Shown here one piece after another: positions 1-9,703 of a stretch of 64,000 bases of DNA. The DNA is taken from contig NZ_ARQM01000012.1 of the NCBI RefSeq assembly GCF_000385135.1, forward strand, positions 62,001 to 126,000, given 5' to 3'. Below the pieces are notes generated by a model that was given only the letters and a program-made list of their open reading frames with translations, was not told where the DNA came from and made no database searches. This stretch comes from Promicromonospora sukumoe 327MFSha3.1. GTDB taxonomy: Bacteria; Actinomycetota; Actinomycetes; Actinomycetales; Cellulomonadaceae. Positions within the stretch are counted from its first letter, which is position 1. Every line of letters begins with the position of its first letter. Made by a program: the position numbers and the translations under genes.

Positions 1-144
1 CGGCGCCAAGGCCCGTCTGCTGGAGACCCTGACCGGCCAGGGCCAGTCGATCACGATCGACGAGATCCGTGAGCGCTTCTTCCAGTACTGGACGAACGTG
101 GACGCCGAGCTGGGCGCCAAGCTGCGCGCGGCCGTCGCGGCCTG
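1..144 (+). CDS. C-terminal end of a cut-off protein, possibly catalase
   Basis: Only the last 47 codons are in the window; the frame opens at base 2 and stops at TGA 142-144. The visible tail contains the stretch FFQYWTNVDAELGAKL followed by an Ala-rich end. A Tyr-Trp-x-x-Val-Asp-x-x-Leu-Gly pattern near the C-terminus is typical of the catalase-related (immune-responsive) domain of monofunctional haem catalases, which is the only family I can suggest. No haem or catalytic residues are visible because the body of the gene lies upstream. A strong hairpin follows 16 bases after the stop. The family assignment is tentative; another helical C-terminus could look similar. Confidence 0.45.
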
Positions 145-160
145 ATCCAGCAGCACGCAA

Positions 161-195
161 CCGAGGCCGGGCTCCCCTGGGGAGCCCGGCCTCGG
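161..195 (+). terminator. Intrinsic-type terminator hairpin
   Basis: Perfect 15-bp stem (161-175 with 181-195) and a 5-base loop, 16 bases after the stop of the upstream partial gene. There is no clear U-tract after it, as is common for actinobacterial terminators. Confidence 0.75.
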
Positions 196-214
196 CCGTT
201 CCCCGGGGTCACTC

Positions 215-295
215 GCTGAGTCGTGTTCAGCAGGCCGGAGGCGACCGGAAACGGGCTGGTTCCGGCCGCCCGCGGCCTGCTGAACGTGACTCAGC
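215..295. repeat. Imperfect 22-bp inverted repeat upstream of the GH18 gene
   Basis: Arms 215-236 and 274-295 match at 20 of 22 positions as an inverted repeat, with a 37-base loop. It lies between the terminator and the GH18 gene. A second short hairpin (arms 314-320 and 326-332) follows before the gene. These could be a second terminator or a regulatory structure for the glycosidase; sequence alone does not decide. Confidence 0.5.
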
Positions 296-446
296 CCGCG
301 GTATGAGGGATTTCCACCGGGATCACCGGTGGTCCTTGTCCGGCCGTGGCGGCGGCGGATAGCGTCCCGAGGTGCTCCACAGCGCTTCGGCGCCGTCCGA
401 GATGCCCACCGCACCGAGAACCGCACCGAGAACAAGGGAGCCGACC

Positions 447-1406
447 ATGCCCCGCTCGCTCGTCCGAATCGGCGCCGCCCTCGCGGCCGGCCTGCTGGCA
501 CTGACCGCGGCCGCCGGCCCCGCCGCCTCCGCGCCGGACCCCGCCCCGGAACAGGCGCAGGCCCCGGCCGCCGCCTCCCACCGGGTCCTGGCCTTCTACC
601 AGACGATCTACGAGACCGGGTCGGACGGCGTGCGCCGGTACGTCGACCCCAAGCCGCTGCTCGGCTCGGTCACCGACGTGAACGTGGGCGCGATCCACCT
701 GAACTCCGACACGTCGCTCACGGTCAACGACATCCCGGCCGACCACGCCGAGCTCGGCGTCATGTGGGACGACCTGGCCACCATGCAGGACCAGGGCGTC
801 ACGATCAGCGCGTTCCTCGGCGGGGCCGCACCGGGCACGTACCGCTACCTGCGCGAGGACTTCGACCGGTACTACCCGGTGCTCCGCGACTTCCTGCGCA
901 CCTACGACCTGGACGGCGTGGACCTCGACATCGAGGAGACGTTCTCCCTGGCGGACACGGTGCACCTGATCGACGCACTGCGCGCGGACTTCGGCCCGGA
1001 CTTCATCGTGACCCTGACGCCGGTGGCGACCGACATGGCCGGCCGGACGAGCTTCTCCGGCGGCTTCTCCTACGCCGAGCTGGAGCGCCAGGCCGGCGAC
1101 CGCATCGACTGGTACAACACGCAGTTCTACTGCGGCTGGGGCGACCTGCGCACCACCACGGTCTACGACCAGATCCTCGCGAACGGCTTCACGCCGGACC
1201 GCGTGGTGGCCGGCACCGTCACCAACCCCGGCAACTGCAGCGGCTACGTGGACTGGCCCACGTTCGACGCCACGGTCGGCTCCCTGGTCGCGGCGCACCC
1301 GGACTTCGGCGGCGTCTTCGGCTGGGAGTACTTCAACTCCGTGGGGTACGACGGCGGCGGCCGGGCGTCCTGGTTCTCGCACGTACGGGACGTGGTGGGT
1401 TCCTGA
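447..1406 (+). CDS. Secreted GH18 endo-beta-N-acetylglucosaminidase, Endo-T-like
   Basis: A 319-residue protein. The ATG at 447 is chosen over an in-frame ATG at 372 because AAGGGAG precedes it and it begins a normal signal peptide (MPRSLVRIG, hydrophobic core, Ala-rich cleavage region near residue 27). The GH18 catalytic motif DxxDxDxE is present as DGVDLDIE, with Asp156, Asp159, Asp161 and the acid Glu163. Other visible blocks are SAFLGGAAPG, LRADFGPDFIVTLTPVA, IDWYNTQFYCGWG and GGVFGWEYFNS. From memory these blocks resemble the fungal (Trichoderma Endo-T) branch of GH18 N-glycan-cleaving enzymes more than bacterial chitinases or Endo H. It would cut the GlcNAc-GlcNAc core of N-glycans outside the cell. 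GH92 and GH38 mannosidases lie about 14-20 kb away. GH18 is certain; the Endo-T subtype is inference. Confidence 0.85.
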   Translation: MPRSLVRIGAALAAGLLALTAAAGPAASAPDPAPEQAQAPAAASHRVLAFYQTIYETGSDGVRRYVDPKPLLGSVTDVNVGAIHLNSDTSLTVNDIPADHAELGVMWDDLATMQDQGVTISAFLGGAAPGTYRYLREDFDRYYPVLRDFLRTYDLDGVDLDIEETFSLADTVHLIDALRADFGPDFIVTLTPVATDMAGRTSFSGGFSYAELERQAGDRIDWYNTQFYCGWGDLRTTTVYDQILANGFTPDRVVAGTVTNPGNCSGYVDWPTFDATVGSLVAAHPDFGGVFGWEYFNSVGYDGGGRASWFSHVRDVVGS

Positions 1407-1417
1407 CGACGTCGCGT

Positions 1418-1479
1418 GGTCGGTAGAAGGTCAGGTGGTCGGCAGCCCGGGCTGCCGACCACCTGACCTTCTACCGACC
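1418..1479. terminator. 62-bp perfect palindrome, bidirectional terminator
   Basis: Every base of 1418-1448 pairs with 1449-1479, giving two 31-bp arms with no spacer. It sits between the convergent ends of the GH18 gene and the FAD oxidase gene, so a bidirectional terminator is the simplest reading. The length and perfection exceed what termination needs. Confidence 0.8.
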
Positions 1480-1522
1480 GTCCTGATCAGCGGCGGAGCG
1501 TAGCGAGCGTCCGGGAAACGGA

Positions 1523-2965
<1,443 letters not shown>

Positions 2966-3181
2966 GTCGCGGTTCTACGAGTCGCTCCCCCGCGAGTCAA
3001 CGATCCGCCCCGACGTCTCGGATCCTGAGCGGCCCGCGCCCGCAGGGCGTCCAGGGACTGAGAACTTCGGCGAATTCCCCCGGCGTCGGACCGGGCATGG
3101 CTTATACCTGCGCGCCGAGCCACCCAACCCCGCCACCCAACCCCGCAACCGAACCCCGCAACCGAACCCCGAGGAGACGAC

Positions 3182-4405
3182 ATGACGCTCACCGACCCGG
3201 CCGCCCCGGACATCTCGCCCCGGCCGCCGGTCCCCCTGGTCCCGGCCGCCCTGGCCCAGGGCCTGACGGTCCCGAAGGGCTTCGGCGACCAGAGCCTGCT
3301 CTCCCCGCGGCCGGACGCGATCCGCCTGCTGGGCGGGATCCCCGACCCGTCGGCGCTGCCGCTCGCCGAGCTGCGCGAGTCGCTCGGCGAGGTCTGGGAC
3401 GCCGACGGCGCCGCCGCGGCCCTGCAGTACTCCGGCTCGCACGGCTTCGAGGGGCTGCGCGGCTGGATCGCCGCACGCGAGGGCGTGGACCCGCGCCGCA
3501 TCCTGATCACCAACGGCGGCATGCACGGCCTCTCGCTGACGGTGCAGGCCCTGGTCGAGCGCGGCGGCCGGGTCGCCGTCGACAACCCGGTCTACCCGCT
3601 GTTCCTGCGCACCCTGGAGCTCGTCGGCGCCGACACGCTGCCGGTCCCGGTCGAGGCGGACGGGCTCGACGTCGAGCACCTGGCCCGCCGCCTGGCGGAC
3701 GGCGAGCGCATCGCCGCCGTGTACACCGTGCCGGACTTCCACAACCCGTCGCAGGGCACGCTGTCGGCGGCCAAGCGCGCCGCGCTGGTGGAACTGGCGG
3801 AGCGGTACGGCTTCGTGGTCATCGCGGACGACCCGTACCGGGAGCTGCGGTTCGGGGGCACCGACCAGGGCCGGCAGGTGTTCTTCGGCTCGGAGCACGT
3901 GGTGCACGTCAACACGTTCACCAAGACGCTCGGCCCGGGCCTGCGCCTGGGCTGGCTGGTGCTCCCCGACCACCTGGTCGACGCCTTCGTGCGGCTGCGC
4001 AACCGGCAGGACTCGCACTCCTCGACGTTCGTCCAGACCCTCGTGGAGCACCTGCTCGTCAGCCGCCCCGGCTGGTTCGACGCCACGCTCACCGAGGCAC
4101 GCGAGCTCTACCGGCACCGCGCGGAGCTGCTGGTCGCGGAGCTGGCGGCCCGGCTGCCCGGCCGGCTGGACGCCACGGTGCCGGAGGGCGGGTTCTTCCT
4201 CTGGCCGCGGATCACCGACGACGCCGTGGACGCCCGCGCGCTGCACGCCCGCGCGAGCGCCGAGGGAATCGACTACCAGCAGGGTGAGTTCTTCGTGACG
4301 GGACCCGGTACCGACTCCGCGCGCCGCCTCCGGCTCGCGTACGGCGACCGCACCGACGACGAGCTCCGCACCGCCGTCGAGCGGCTGGCGCGCGCCTTCG
4401 GCTGA
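3182..4405 (+). CDS. PLP-dependent aminotransferase, class I/II
   Basis: A 407-residue fold-type I aminotransferase. Visible landmarks are YSGSHGFEGLRGWIA, ITNGGMHGLSL, the Asn-Pro-containing turn near VPDFHNPSQG, the ADDPYRELRF segment that holds the PLP-ring Asp/Tyr, and the Schiff-base lysine in FTKTLGPG (Lys248). The layout resembles 2-aminoadipate/LysN-type and MocR-type aminotransferase domains without the GntR DNA-binding part. The ATG is preceded by GAGGAG. A -10-like TATACC lies at 3103-3108. It stands just upstream of the SsuE-like gene, so it may serve the same organosulfur or amino-acid salvage purpose, but the substrate is unknown. Confidence 0.88.
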   Translation: MTLTDPAAPDISPRPPVPLVPAALAQGLTVPKGFGDQSLLSPRPDAIRLLGGIPDPSALPLAELRESLGEVWDADGAAAALQYSGSHGFEGLRGWIAAREGVDPRRILITNGGMHGLSLTVQALVERGGRVAVDNPVYPLFLRTLELVGADTLPVPVEADGLDVEHLARRLADGERIAAVYTVPDFHNPSQGTLSAAKRAALVELAERYGFVVIADDPYRELRFGGTDQGRQVFFGSEHVVHVNTFTKTLGPGLRLGWLVLPDHLVDAFVRLRNRQDSHSSTFVQTLVEHLLVSRPGWFDATLTEARELYRHRAELLVAELAARLPGRLDATVPEGGFFLWPRITDDAVDARALHARASAEGIDYQQGEFFVTGPGTDSARRLRLAYGDRTDDELRTAVERLARAFG

Positions 4406-4454
4406 CGCGCTGCCCACGTCCGGGTCCGGATAGTGAGAAGTCCGGGCCTCCTCC

Positions 4455-4483
4455 TGGTCAACTCCGGATCTGCCGCCTATACC
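4455..4483 (+). promoter_or_regulatory. Candidate promoter of the FMN reductase operon
   Basis: TGGTCA (4455-4460) and TATACC (4478-4483) are separated by 17 bases, about 60 bases before the start codon of the SsuE-like gene. The TATACC hexamer also occurs upstream of the preceding aminotransferase gene. I found no Cys-rich leader ORF here, unlike the minus-strand sulfur operon. Confidence 0.4.
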
Positions 4484-4545
4484 TCCCCACGGTCAACCGC
4501 CCACCGCGCGACCAGACAGCTCAACCCGTTGCGAGGAGCCTTCCC

Positions 4546-5127
4546 ATGACGTCACCGACCGCACCGACAACCACTCAGCCCGTACCCACCGTCGTGGTCG
4601 TCTCCGGGAACCCCCGTCCCGGGTCGCGCACCCTGGGCGCCGCCGAGGCGGCCGCCCGCGCCGTCGCCGCCCACCTCGGCATCGACGACGTCGCCACCAT
4701 CGACCTGGCGACGTTCGCCGCCGAGATCCTGGCCACCGAGCACCCGACGGCGGACGCCGCCAAGGAGCGCCTCGCGGGCGCCACCGTCGCGGTGATCGCC
4801 ACCCCCGTCTACAAGGCGGCCTACACCGGCCTGCTCAAGTCGTTCCTCGACCTGTACGGCAACGACGGCCTCGCCGGCGTCGTCGCCGTGCAGCTGGTCG
4901 TGTCCGGCAACCCCGGGCACGCGCTGGCCGGGGAGGTGCACCTGCGGCCCGTGCTCATCGAGCTCGGGGCCGTGGTGCCGGCCCGCTCGCTGACCGTCAC
5001 CGAGGCCCAGCTCGCCGACCTGGACGGGGTGATCGAGGCCTGGCTGGAGCGGGCCGGCGAGCCGCTGCGCCGGGCGACGAGCCCCGCCGTCGTCCCGGTC
5101 GGTGCCGGAGCGGAGGTCGCGCGATGA
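4546..5127 (+). CDS. NADPH-dependent FMN reductase, SsuE-like
   Basis: A 193-residue flavodoxin-fold reductase. The N-terminus VVVVSGNPRPGSRT is the phosphate-binding loop of this family, and ATPVYKAAYTGLLKSFLDLY is the block characteristic of SsuE-type enzymes. It reduces FMN with NADPH and hands FMNH2 to LLM-type monooxygenases that break carbon-sulfur bonds. The start has GAGGAG at good spacing. Its stop overlaps the start of the flavin-reductase gene by four bases (ATGA), so the two are co-translated. Four LLM oxygenases lie within 10 kb and are likely acceptors of the reduced flavin. No sulfonate ABC transporter is in the window. Confidence 0.9.
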   Translation: MTSPTAPTTTQPVPTVVVVSGNPRPGSRTLGAAEAAARAVAAHLGIDDVATIDLATFAAEILATEHPTADAAKERLAGATVAVIATPVYKAAYTGLLKSFLDLYGNDGLAGVVAVQLVVSGNPGHALAGEVHLRPVLIELGAVVPARSLTVTEAQLADLDGVIEAWLERAGEPLRRATSPAVVPVGAGAEVAR

Positions 5128-5687
5128 CCGCCGAGAACATCGACCTGTCCGCCCTGGAGGAGCTCTTGGCCCAGCAGGACGAACCCCAGCTCAGCCCCGA
5201 CGAGTTCAAGACCGTCTTCCGCAACCACCCCGCCGGCGTCGCCGTCGTGGCGCTGCTGCACGAGGACCGGCCCGTCGGCTTCACCGCGACGTCCGTCATC
5301 TCGGTGTCGGCGGCGCCCCCGCTGCTGGCCTTCTCCCTGGCCTCGACGTCCTCGTCGTGGCCCGCCATCTCCGAGGCCAGCACCCTCGCGGTCAGCTTCC
5401 TCGCCGAACACCAGGACCACATCTCCGCCCGCTTCGCCACCAGCGGCATCGACCGCTTCGCCGACGGCGGGTGGTCGCCCCTGCCCACCGGCGAACCCGT
5501 CATCGACGGCGCCGTCTCCTGGTTCCGGGCGCGGGTGGTGCAGCGCACCCCGATCGGCGACAGCTACCTCGTCTCCCTGCGCGCCCTGGCGTCCAGCCTG
5601 ACCGAGGGCAAGCGCGACCCCGCCGCCTCACCGCTGGTCTACAAGAACCGCGCCTACCACCGCATCGGCGACGACACGGCGATCTGA
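5124..5687 (+). CDS. Flavin reductase-like FMN-binding protein
   Basis: A 187-residue split-barrel protein of the flavin reductase family (HpaC/DszD-like). The conserved core FRNHPAGVAVVAL, then GFTATSVISVSAAPPLLAFSL, is the flavin-binding region found at the N-terminus of these enzymes. It starts inside the stop codon of the SsuE-like gene, so the operon encodes two unrelated flavin-reducing folds. The likely role is supplying FMNH2 to the neighbouring LLM monooxygenases. The first 35 residues are acidic and Glu/Leu-rich, a short extension before the barrel. A GC-rich palindrome separates it from the convergent nitroreductase gene. Confidence 0.88.
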   Translation: MTAENIDLSALEELLAQQDEPQLSPDEFKTVFRNHPAGVAVVALLHEDRPVGFTATSVISVSAAPPLLAFSLASTSSSWPAISEASTLAVSFLAEHQDHISARFATSGIDRFADGGWSPLPTGEPVIDGAVSWFRARVVQRTPIGDSYLVSLRALASSLTEGKRDPAASPLVYKNRAYHRIGDDTAI

Positions 5688-5691
5688 CCGG

Positions 5692-5720
5692 GGGCGGGGC
5701 CGCCGGGCGGCCCCGCCCCT
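5692..5720. terminator. Bidirectional GC-rich hairpin
   Basis: Arms 5692-5705 and 5707-5720 form a perfect 14-bp palindrome with a single central base. It lies between the convergent flavin-reductase and nitroreductase genes. Confidence 0.7.
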
Positions 5721-5740
5721 CGCTCACGGACGGCGAAGGG

Positions 5741-6772
5741 TCACCAGGACGGCAGCCCCAGCGCGGCCAGTGCCGAGCGCAGCCGCTCCCGCCCCCGCAG
5801 GGAACCGTGCCCGCGCAACCGGGTCAGCACTCGGCCGACCCAGCCGCCGTCGAGCCCCTCCGCGCGGTAGAACTCGGCCATGCGCCGCTCGTAGGCGGCC
5901 AACGGCCGCAGCTGCCGCGCCGTGTCGTAGGTCTCGTGGTGCAGGACGACGGCCTGCGGCAGGCGCGGCGTGACCCGGCCGGCGCGGGCCGGGTCGGGCC
6001 GGCCGACGAGCAGTCCGACGACCGGCGCGGTGCCCCGGGGCAGCCGCAGCTCGGCCCCGAGCGCCTCGGGCCGGTCCCGGACGCCGTCGAGGTAGACGGT
6101 GCCCAGGCCCAGCGACTCGGCGGCGACGGCGGCATTCTGCGCCGCGAGCGCGGCGTCGACGAACGCGGTGACCGTGGTCTCCAGGTACCCGGTCGCGTGC
6201 ACGGCCGTGTCCCGCCGCTCGGCGAGCGCGCGGACGCGGGCGACGTCGGCGACCCAGACCAGCAGGAGCGGGGCGTCGCGCACGTGGTCCTGCCCGCCGG
6301 ACAGGTCGGCCACGCGGGCCCGGCGAGCCTGGTCCGTGACGGCCACGACGCTCCAGAGCTGCAGGTCGGACGACGTGGGCGCGGACTGGGCGGCCGCCAC
6401 CAGGGTGGGCAGCACGGAGGGTGGCAGGGGTCCGGGCAGGAACCGCCTGACCGAGCGGTGCCCGAGCTGGACGTCCAGCACGGACCGCGGGAGGTCGGAC
6501 GCCGCGGCGACGGCCGCGGCGACCTGGGGCGCGACGGTGTCGGCCCGCCGGGCGGTCACGCCGTAGCGGGCGGCCACCTGGGCGCGGGCTGCCGCGAGCC
6601 GGCCGGCCAGCTCGGGCGAGGTGGGGTCGTGCGCTTCGTCGCGCACGGCCTGGGGCGTGGGTTCGGGCTGGTGGGCCCGGGGTGCTCGGGTGATCCGGGC
6701 CGGCACTCGGGCCGGCGGTACGGGAGCGGTCTCGGTCGGGGTAGTGACCAGAAAGGCGTCGATGGCTGTCAT
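5741..6772 (-). CDS. Nitroreductase family flavoprotein, NfsA/Frp-like
   Basis: A 343-residue protein. The FMN-binding block RSVRRFLPGPLPPSVLPTLVAAAQSAPTSSDLQ is typical of nitroreductases, followed by FVDAALAAQNAAVAAESLGLG, the dimer and FMN helix. The C-terminal part with VTPRLPQAVVLHHETYD and a Tyr/Arg-rich tail matches the NADPH-linked NfsA/FRP subgroup. About 90 N-terminal residues precede the catalytic fold and are Pro/Ala-rich. A CGGAG ribosome binding site supports the ATG at 6772. In this context the enzyme could be another flavin reductase or an oxidoreductase for sulfur-containing substrates; the actual substrate is unknown. Confidence 0.82.
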   Translation of the reverse strand: MTAIDAFLVTTPTETAPVPPARVPARITRAPRAHQPEPTPQAVRDEAHDPTSPELAGRLAAARAQVAARYGVTARRADTVAPQVAAAVAAASDLPRSVLDVQLGHRSVRRFLPGPLPPSVLPTLVAAAQSAPTSSDLQLWSVVAVTDQARRARVADLSGGQDHVRDAPLLLVWVADVARVRALAERRDTAVHATGYLETTVTAFVDAALAAQNAAVAAESLGLGTVYLDGVRDRPEALGAELRLPRGTAPVVGLLVGRPDPARAGRVTPRLPQAVVLHHETYDTARQLRPLAAYERRMAEFYRAEGLDGGWVGRVLTRLRGHGSLRGRERLRSALAALGLPSW

Positions 6773-7118
6773 GAGTGCTCCGTGGGGTGGACGGAAGGCC
6801 AGACACTCATGTCAGGGGCCTTCCGTCAATGCCCCAGTTCGGCGTCTCACATGCCGGTCGGTCGCCGGACGCCGCTGTTCTGCCTGGTTACAGGGCCACG
6901 GACACTGATCGCCCACTATATGGACTCTTTGCCGGATTGGTTGACTCGTCGGATTTTTTCCCGTCCGGCGGCATCCAGGGCGTGGGCGAGAGCGGCGACC
7001 GGATGGCGAGACGATCCCGGTCGGCCATTGCGTCCGGCGGGGACGGGGCTATGTTGCACGCGCTCGGCGTCCGCGGCAGGTCCGCGGGAGCGCGCCGCGA
7101 CGACACCGGAGGACCCCC
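6773..7118. other. Divergent intergenic region, 346 bp
   Basis: This stretch separates the nitroreductase and the first LLM gene and is clearly less GC-rich around 6895-6965. It holds a TATAGT-like -10 for the minus strand near 6915-6925, a T-run at 6954-6959, and the 11-bp hairpin in the nitroreductase 5' region. I see no convincing gene and no Cys-rich leader ORF with a ribosome binding site on either strand. Confidence 0.5.
6790..6827 (-). promoter_or_regulatory. Hairpin in the nitroreductase 5' leader
   Basis: GACGGAAGGCC at 6790-6800 pairs perfectly with GGCCTTCCGTC at 6817-6827 across a 16-base loop. It ends 17 bases before the start codon, so the ribosome binding site is free but close. 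It could be an operator palindrome or an mRNA stem controlling translation. Confidence 0.45.
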
Positions 7119-8309
7119 TTGCCTTCTGCACCGCCCTCTTCGCACCCGTCCGCACCGCACCCTTCACCCTTCTTCGTGGGCCTCGACGCCGACGGCGCGG
7201 GCGCGCACCCCGCGGCCGCCGCCGTGACCGGCCTGGCCGGGCCCGACCTCGTGTCCGGCGCCCGGCTGGCGCGCACGGTCCGGCAGGCCGAGAACGCCGG
7301 CCTCACCTTCGTCTCCTTCACGGACGCGCTGCTCCCGGCGGTGCCGGGCTCGCCGGCATCGGCCCGCCTGGAGTCCGTGACCCGGGCGGCGTTCGTCTCC
7401 CGGACGACGTCGGCGATCGGCCTGGTGCCGCAGGTGCCGACCACCTACCCCGAGCCGTTCCACGTCGCGGCCCAGCTGGCGTCGCTGGACATCGCGGCGG
7501 GCGGGCGGGCCGGCTGGATCGCGGCGGTCACGCGCGACGCCGCCACGGCCGACGCCTACGGCCGCCCCGTCGTCGGCGACCTGGCGCGCGAGGCGCGCGA
7601 CGTCGTGCGGGTGGTGCGGGACCTGTGGGACTCGTGGGAGGACGACGCCGTGATCCGCGACGTCACCACCGGCCGCTACATCGACCGCGACCGGGTGCAC
7701 CACGTGGACTTCGAGGGCGAGAGCTTCTCGGTCAAGGGCCCGCTCATCACGCCCCGCCCACCGCAGGGGCAGCTCGTGGTCCTCGCCGCGGACGGCGACG
7801 TACCGCCCCTGCTCGACGGCGCCGAGCCGCTCGTGGACGTCACGCTCGTCGGCGGCGCCGGGGTCGGCGCGGCCAGCGGCAACGCGGAGGCCGCACGCGA
7901 GCGCTCGCCGCGCGCGGGCGTGGACATCGAGGTGGTGCTCGACGCCGGCGGGCGCACCGGCGCGGACCGCCTGGCCGTGCTGGACGGCAGCACGCCTGCC
8001 GGCGTCCGCTCGCCGTGGGACACCCGGGCGCTGCGGCACGTGGGCAGCGCGGCCGGGCTGGTCGCCCTGCTCACCGAGCTCGCCACGCCGGGCCCCGACA
8101 GCCGGCGGCCGGTGGACGGCGTGCGGCTGCTGCCCGCGGTCCTCGACGTCGACCTGCCGGTGCTCGCTCGGGACGTGCTGCCCGCCCTGCGCGCCGCCCG
8201 GCTCGTGGCGGCGCCCCGTCCGGGGGCCACGCTGCGCGAGTCCCTCGGCCTGCCGCGCCCCGCCAACCGCTACGACACGCGCGTCCTGGCCGACGCGCCG
8301 AGCGCCTGA
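7119..8309 (+). CDS. LLM-class flavin-dependent monooxygenase
   Basis: A 396-residue luciferase-like monooxygenase. It uses a TTG start, supported by GGAGGA five bases upstream; there is no alternative ATG before the fold begins at FFVGLDADG. The TIM-barrel landmarks are VRQAENAGLTFVSFTDALLP, TSAIGLVPQVPTTYPEPFHVAAQLASLDIAAGGRAGW and a C-terminal TLRESLGLPRPANRY that matches the NtaA/SnaA/DszA group. It would use FMNH2 and oxygen to oxidise a small substrate, probably an organosulfur compound given its neighbours. It is followed 11 bases later by a second, longer LLM gene, so the two form an operon. Confidence 0.85.
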   Translation: MPSAPPSSHPSAPHPSPFFVGLDADGAGAHPAAAAVTGLAGPDLVSGARLARTVRQAENAGLTFVSFTDALLPAVPGSPASARLESVTRAAFVSRTTSAIGLVPQVPTTYPEPFHVAAQLASLDIAAGGRAGWIAAVTRDAATADAYGRPVVGDLAREARDVVRVVRDLWDSWEDDAVIRDVTTGRYIDRDRVHHVDFEGESFSVKGPLITPRPPQGQLVVLAADGDVPPLLDGAEPLVDVTLVGGAGVGAASGNAEAARERSPRAGVDIEVVLDAGGRTGADRLAVLDGSTPAGVRSPWDTRALRHVGSAAGLVALLTELATPGPDSRRPVDGVRLLPAVLDVDLPVLARDVLPALRAARLVAAPRPGATLRESLGLPRPANRYDTRVLADAPSA

Positions 8310-8320
8310 GGAGACCCGCC

Positions 8321-9703
8321 ATGACCGACCTGACCCCGACCGACTTCCCGGTCACCCGCCCCGACGCCCAGGTGCACTTCGGCGTCTTCTTCCAGGGCGT
8401 CAACCACACCACCGTCTGGTCGGACCCGGACTCGGGCTCGCAGACGGACTTCGCGACCTTCGAGCGGGTGATCCGCACGGCCGAGCGCGGGCTGTTCGAC
8501 GCGTTCTTCCTGGGCGAGGGCCTGCGGCTGCGCGAGTCGCGCGGCGCCCTGCACGACCTCGACGTGGTGGGCCGCCCGGACGCGATCACGCAGCTCGCCG
8601 CCCTGGCCGCGATCACCACGCACATCGGCCTGGTCGCCACCCAGAACACCACGTACAACGACCCGGCCGACCTGGCCCGGCGCCTGCAGAGCCTCGACGT
8701 GCTCTCGGGCGGCCGCGCCGCGTGGAACGTCGTGACCACGGACAACGACTGGACCGGGGCCAACTTCCGCCGCGGCGGCTACCTCGACCACGCGCTGCGC
8801 TACGACCGGGCACAGGGGCAGCTCGACATCGCGCGGCAGATCTGGGACGCGTTCCCGGACACGGGCGGGAGCGACGCCTTCAGCGGGGTGGTGGCCCACG
8901 TCGCGGAGCACAGCGCCCTGTTCGACGTCGAGCTCGACCCCACCACGCCGCGCAGCCCGCAGGGGCACCCGGTCATCTTCCAGGCCGGGGACTCCCCGCA
9001 GGGCCGGGACTTCGCGGCCGCCAACGCGGACGTCATCTTCTCCCGCCACGGCGCCGTGCTGGCCGACGCCCTGGAGTTCGCCGCCGACGTCCGCCGCCGG
9101 ACCGTGGCCGCGGGCCGGCCGGACGACGACGTCAAGATCTTCCCGGGCACCGGCATCATCGTGGGCGACACGCCCGCCGACGCCGAGGAGCGGGCGCGCT
9201 GGGTGCGCTGGAACCAGGTCACCCCGGCCACGGCGCTCTCCATCGTGGGCAACATCTGGGGCGAGGACCTGTCCGGCTACGACCCCGACGGCCCGCTGCC
9301 CGCGCACGACCCGGTCGTCGAGGAGCTGGGCGGCGAGCGCGGGTCGGCCACCACGGGGGCGCGGACCCGCGAGATCGCCGCGCAGTGGCGGGCGCTGGCC
9401 GAGGCGGAGCACCTGTCGATCCGTGAGCTGGTGGTCCGCAACAGCAGCGAGCGCGGTTTCCAGGGCACGCCCGCCGCGGTGGCCGAGGACCTGATCCGGT
9501 GGGTGCGCACGGGCGCCGTCGACGGGTTCAACATCAGCCCGTGGATCGTGCCGTCGGGCCTGGACGACATCGTCGAGAAGGTGGTGCCGGAGCTCCAGGA
9601 GCGGGGTGCGTACCCGACGTCGTACACGGGAACGACGCTGCGGGGGCACCTGGGCCTGCGCGCCCCGCTGACGCGCCGGGCGGCGACGGTAGGCGCGGCC
9701 TGA
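8321..9703 (+). CDS. NtaA/SnaA/DszA-family FMN-dependent monooxygenase
   Basis: A 460-residue LLM monooxygenase of the NtaA/DszA type, the usual length for the group. Landmarks include VHFGVFFQGVNHTTVW, FERVIRTAERGLFDAFFLGEG, ITTHIGLVATQNTTYNDP, the substrate-side block SLDVLSGGRAAWNVVTTDN, and GHPVIFQAGDSPQGRDFAA. The ATG at 8321 has GAGGAGA upstream overlapping the stop of the previous LLM gene. Family members are two-component enzymes that need a separate flavin reductase, which the operon 3 kb upstream supplies. Known relatives act on chelating agents, sulfones and thioethers; the sulfur context favours the latter. Confidence 0.9.
   Translation: MTDLTPTDFPVTRPDAQVHFGVFFQGVNHTTVWSDPDSGSQTDFATFERVIRTAERGLFDAFFLGEGLRLRESRGALHDLDVVGRPDAITQLAALAAITTHIGLVATQNTTYNDPADLARRLQSLDVLSGGRAAWNVVTTDNDWTGANFRRGGYLDHALRYDRAQGQLDIARQIWDAFPDTGGSDAFSGVVAHVAEHSALFDVELDPTTPRSPQGHPVIFQAGDSPQGRDFAAANADVIFSRHGAVLADALEFAADVRRRTVAAGRPDDDVKIFPGTGIIVGDTPADAEERARWVRWNQVTPATALSIVGNIWGEDLSGYDPDGPLPAHDPVVEELGGERGSATTGARTREIAAQWRALAEAEHLSIRELVVRNSSERGFQGTPAAVAEDLIRWVRTGAVDGFNISPWIVPSGLDDIVEKVVPELQERGAYPTSYTGTTLRGHLGLRAPLTRRAATVGAA

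Noticed and set aside
2966-3181. Divergent region and the AACCCCGC repeats before the aminotransferase, considered as a leader peptide or riboswitch
   Set aside because: No short ORF with a ribosome binding site and no recognisable riboswitch fold. The short ACCCCGCAACCGA repeats look like simple low-complexity sequence.
5102-9703. A very long forward ORF (over 1500 codons) running through the flavin reductase, nitroreductase and first LLM regions
   Set aside because: It is an artefact of high GC: only its last 460 codons are real (the DszA-type LLM). The rest is out of frame with well-supported genes on both strands and has no domain content.
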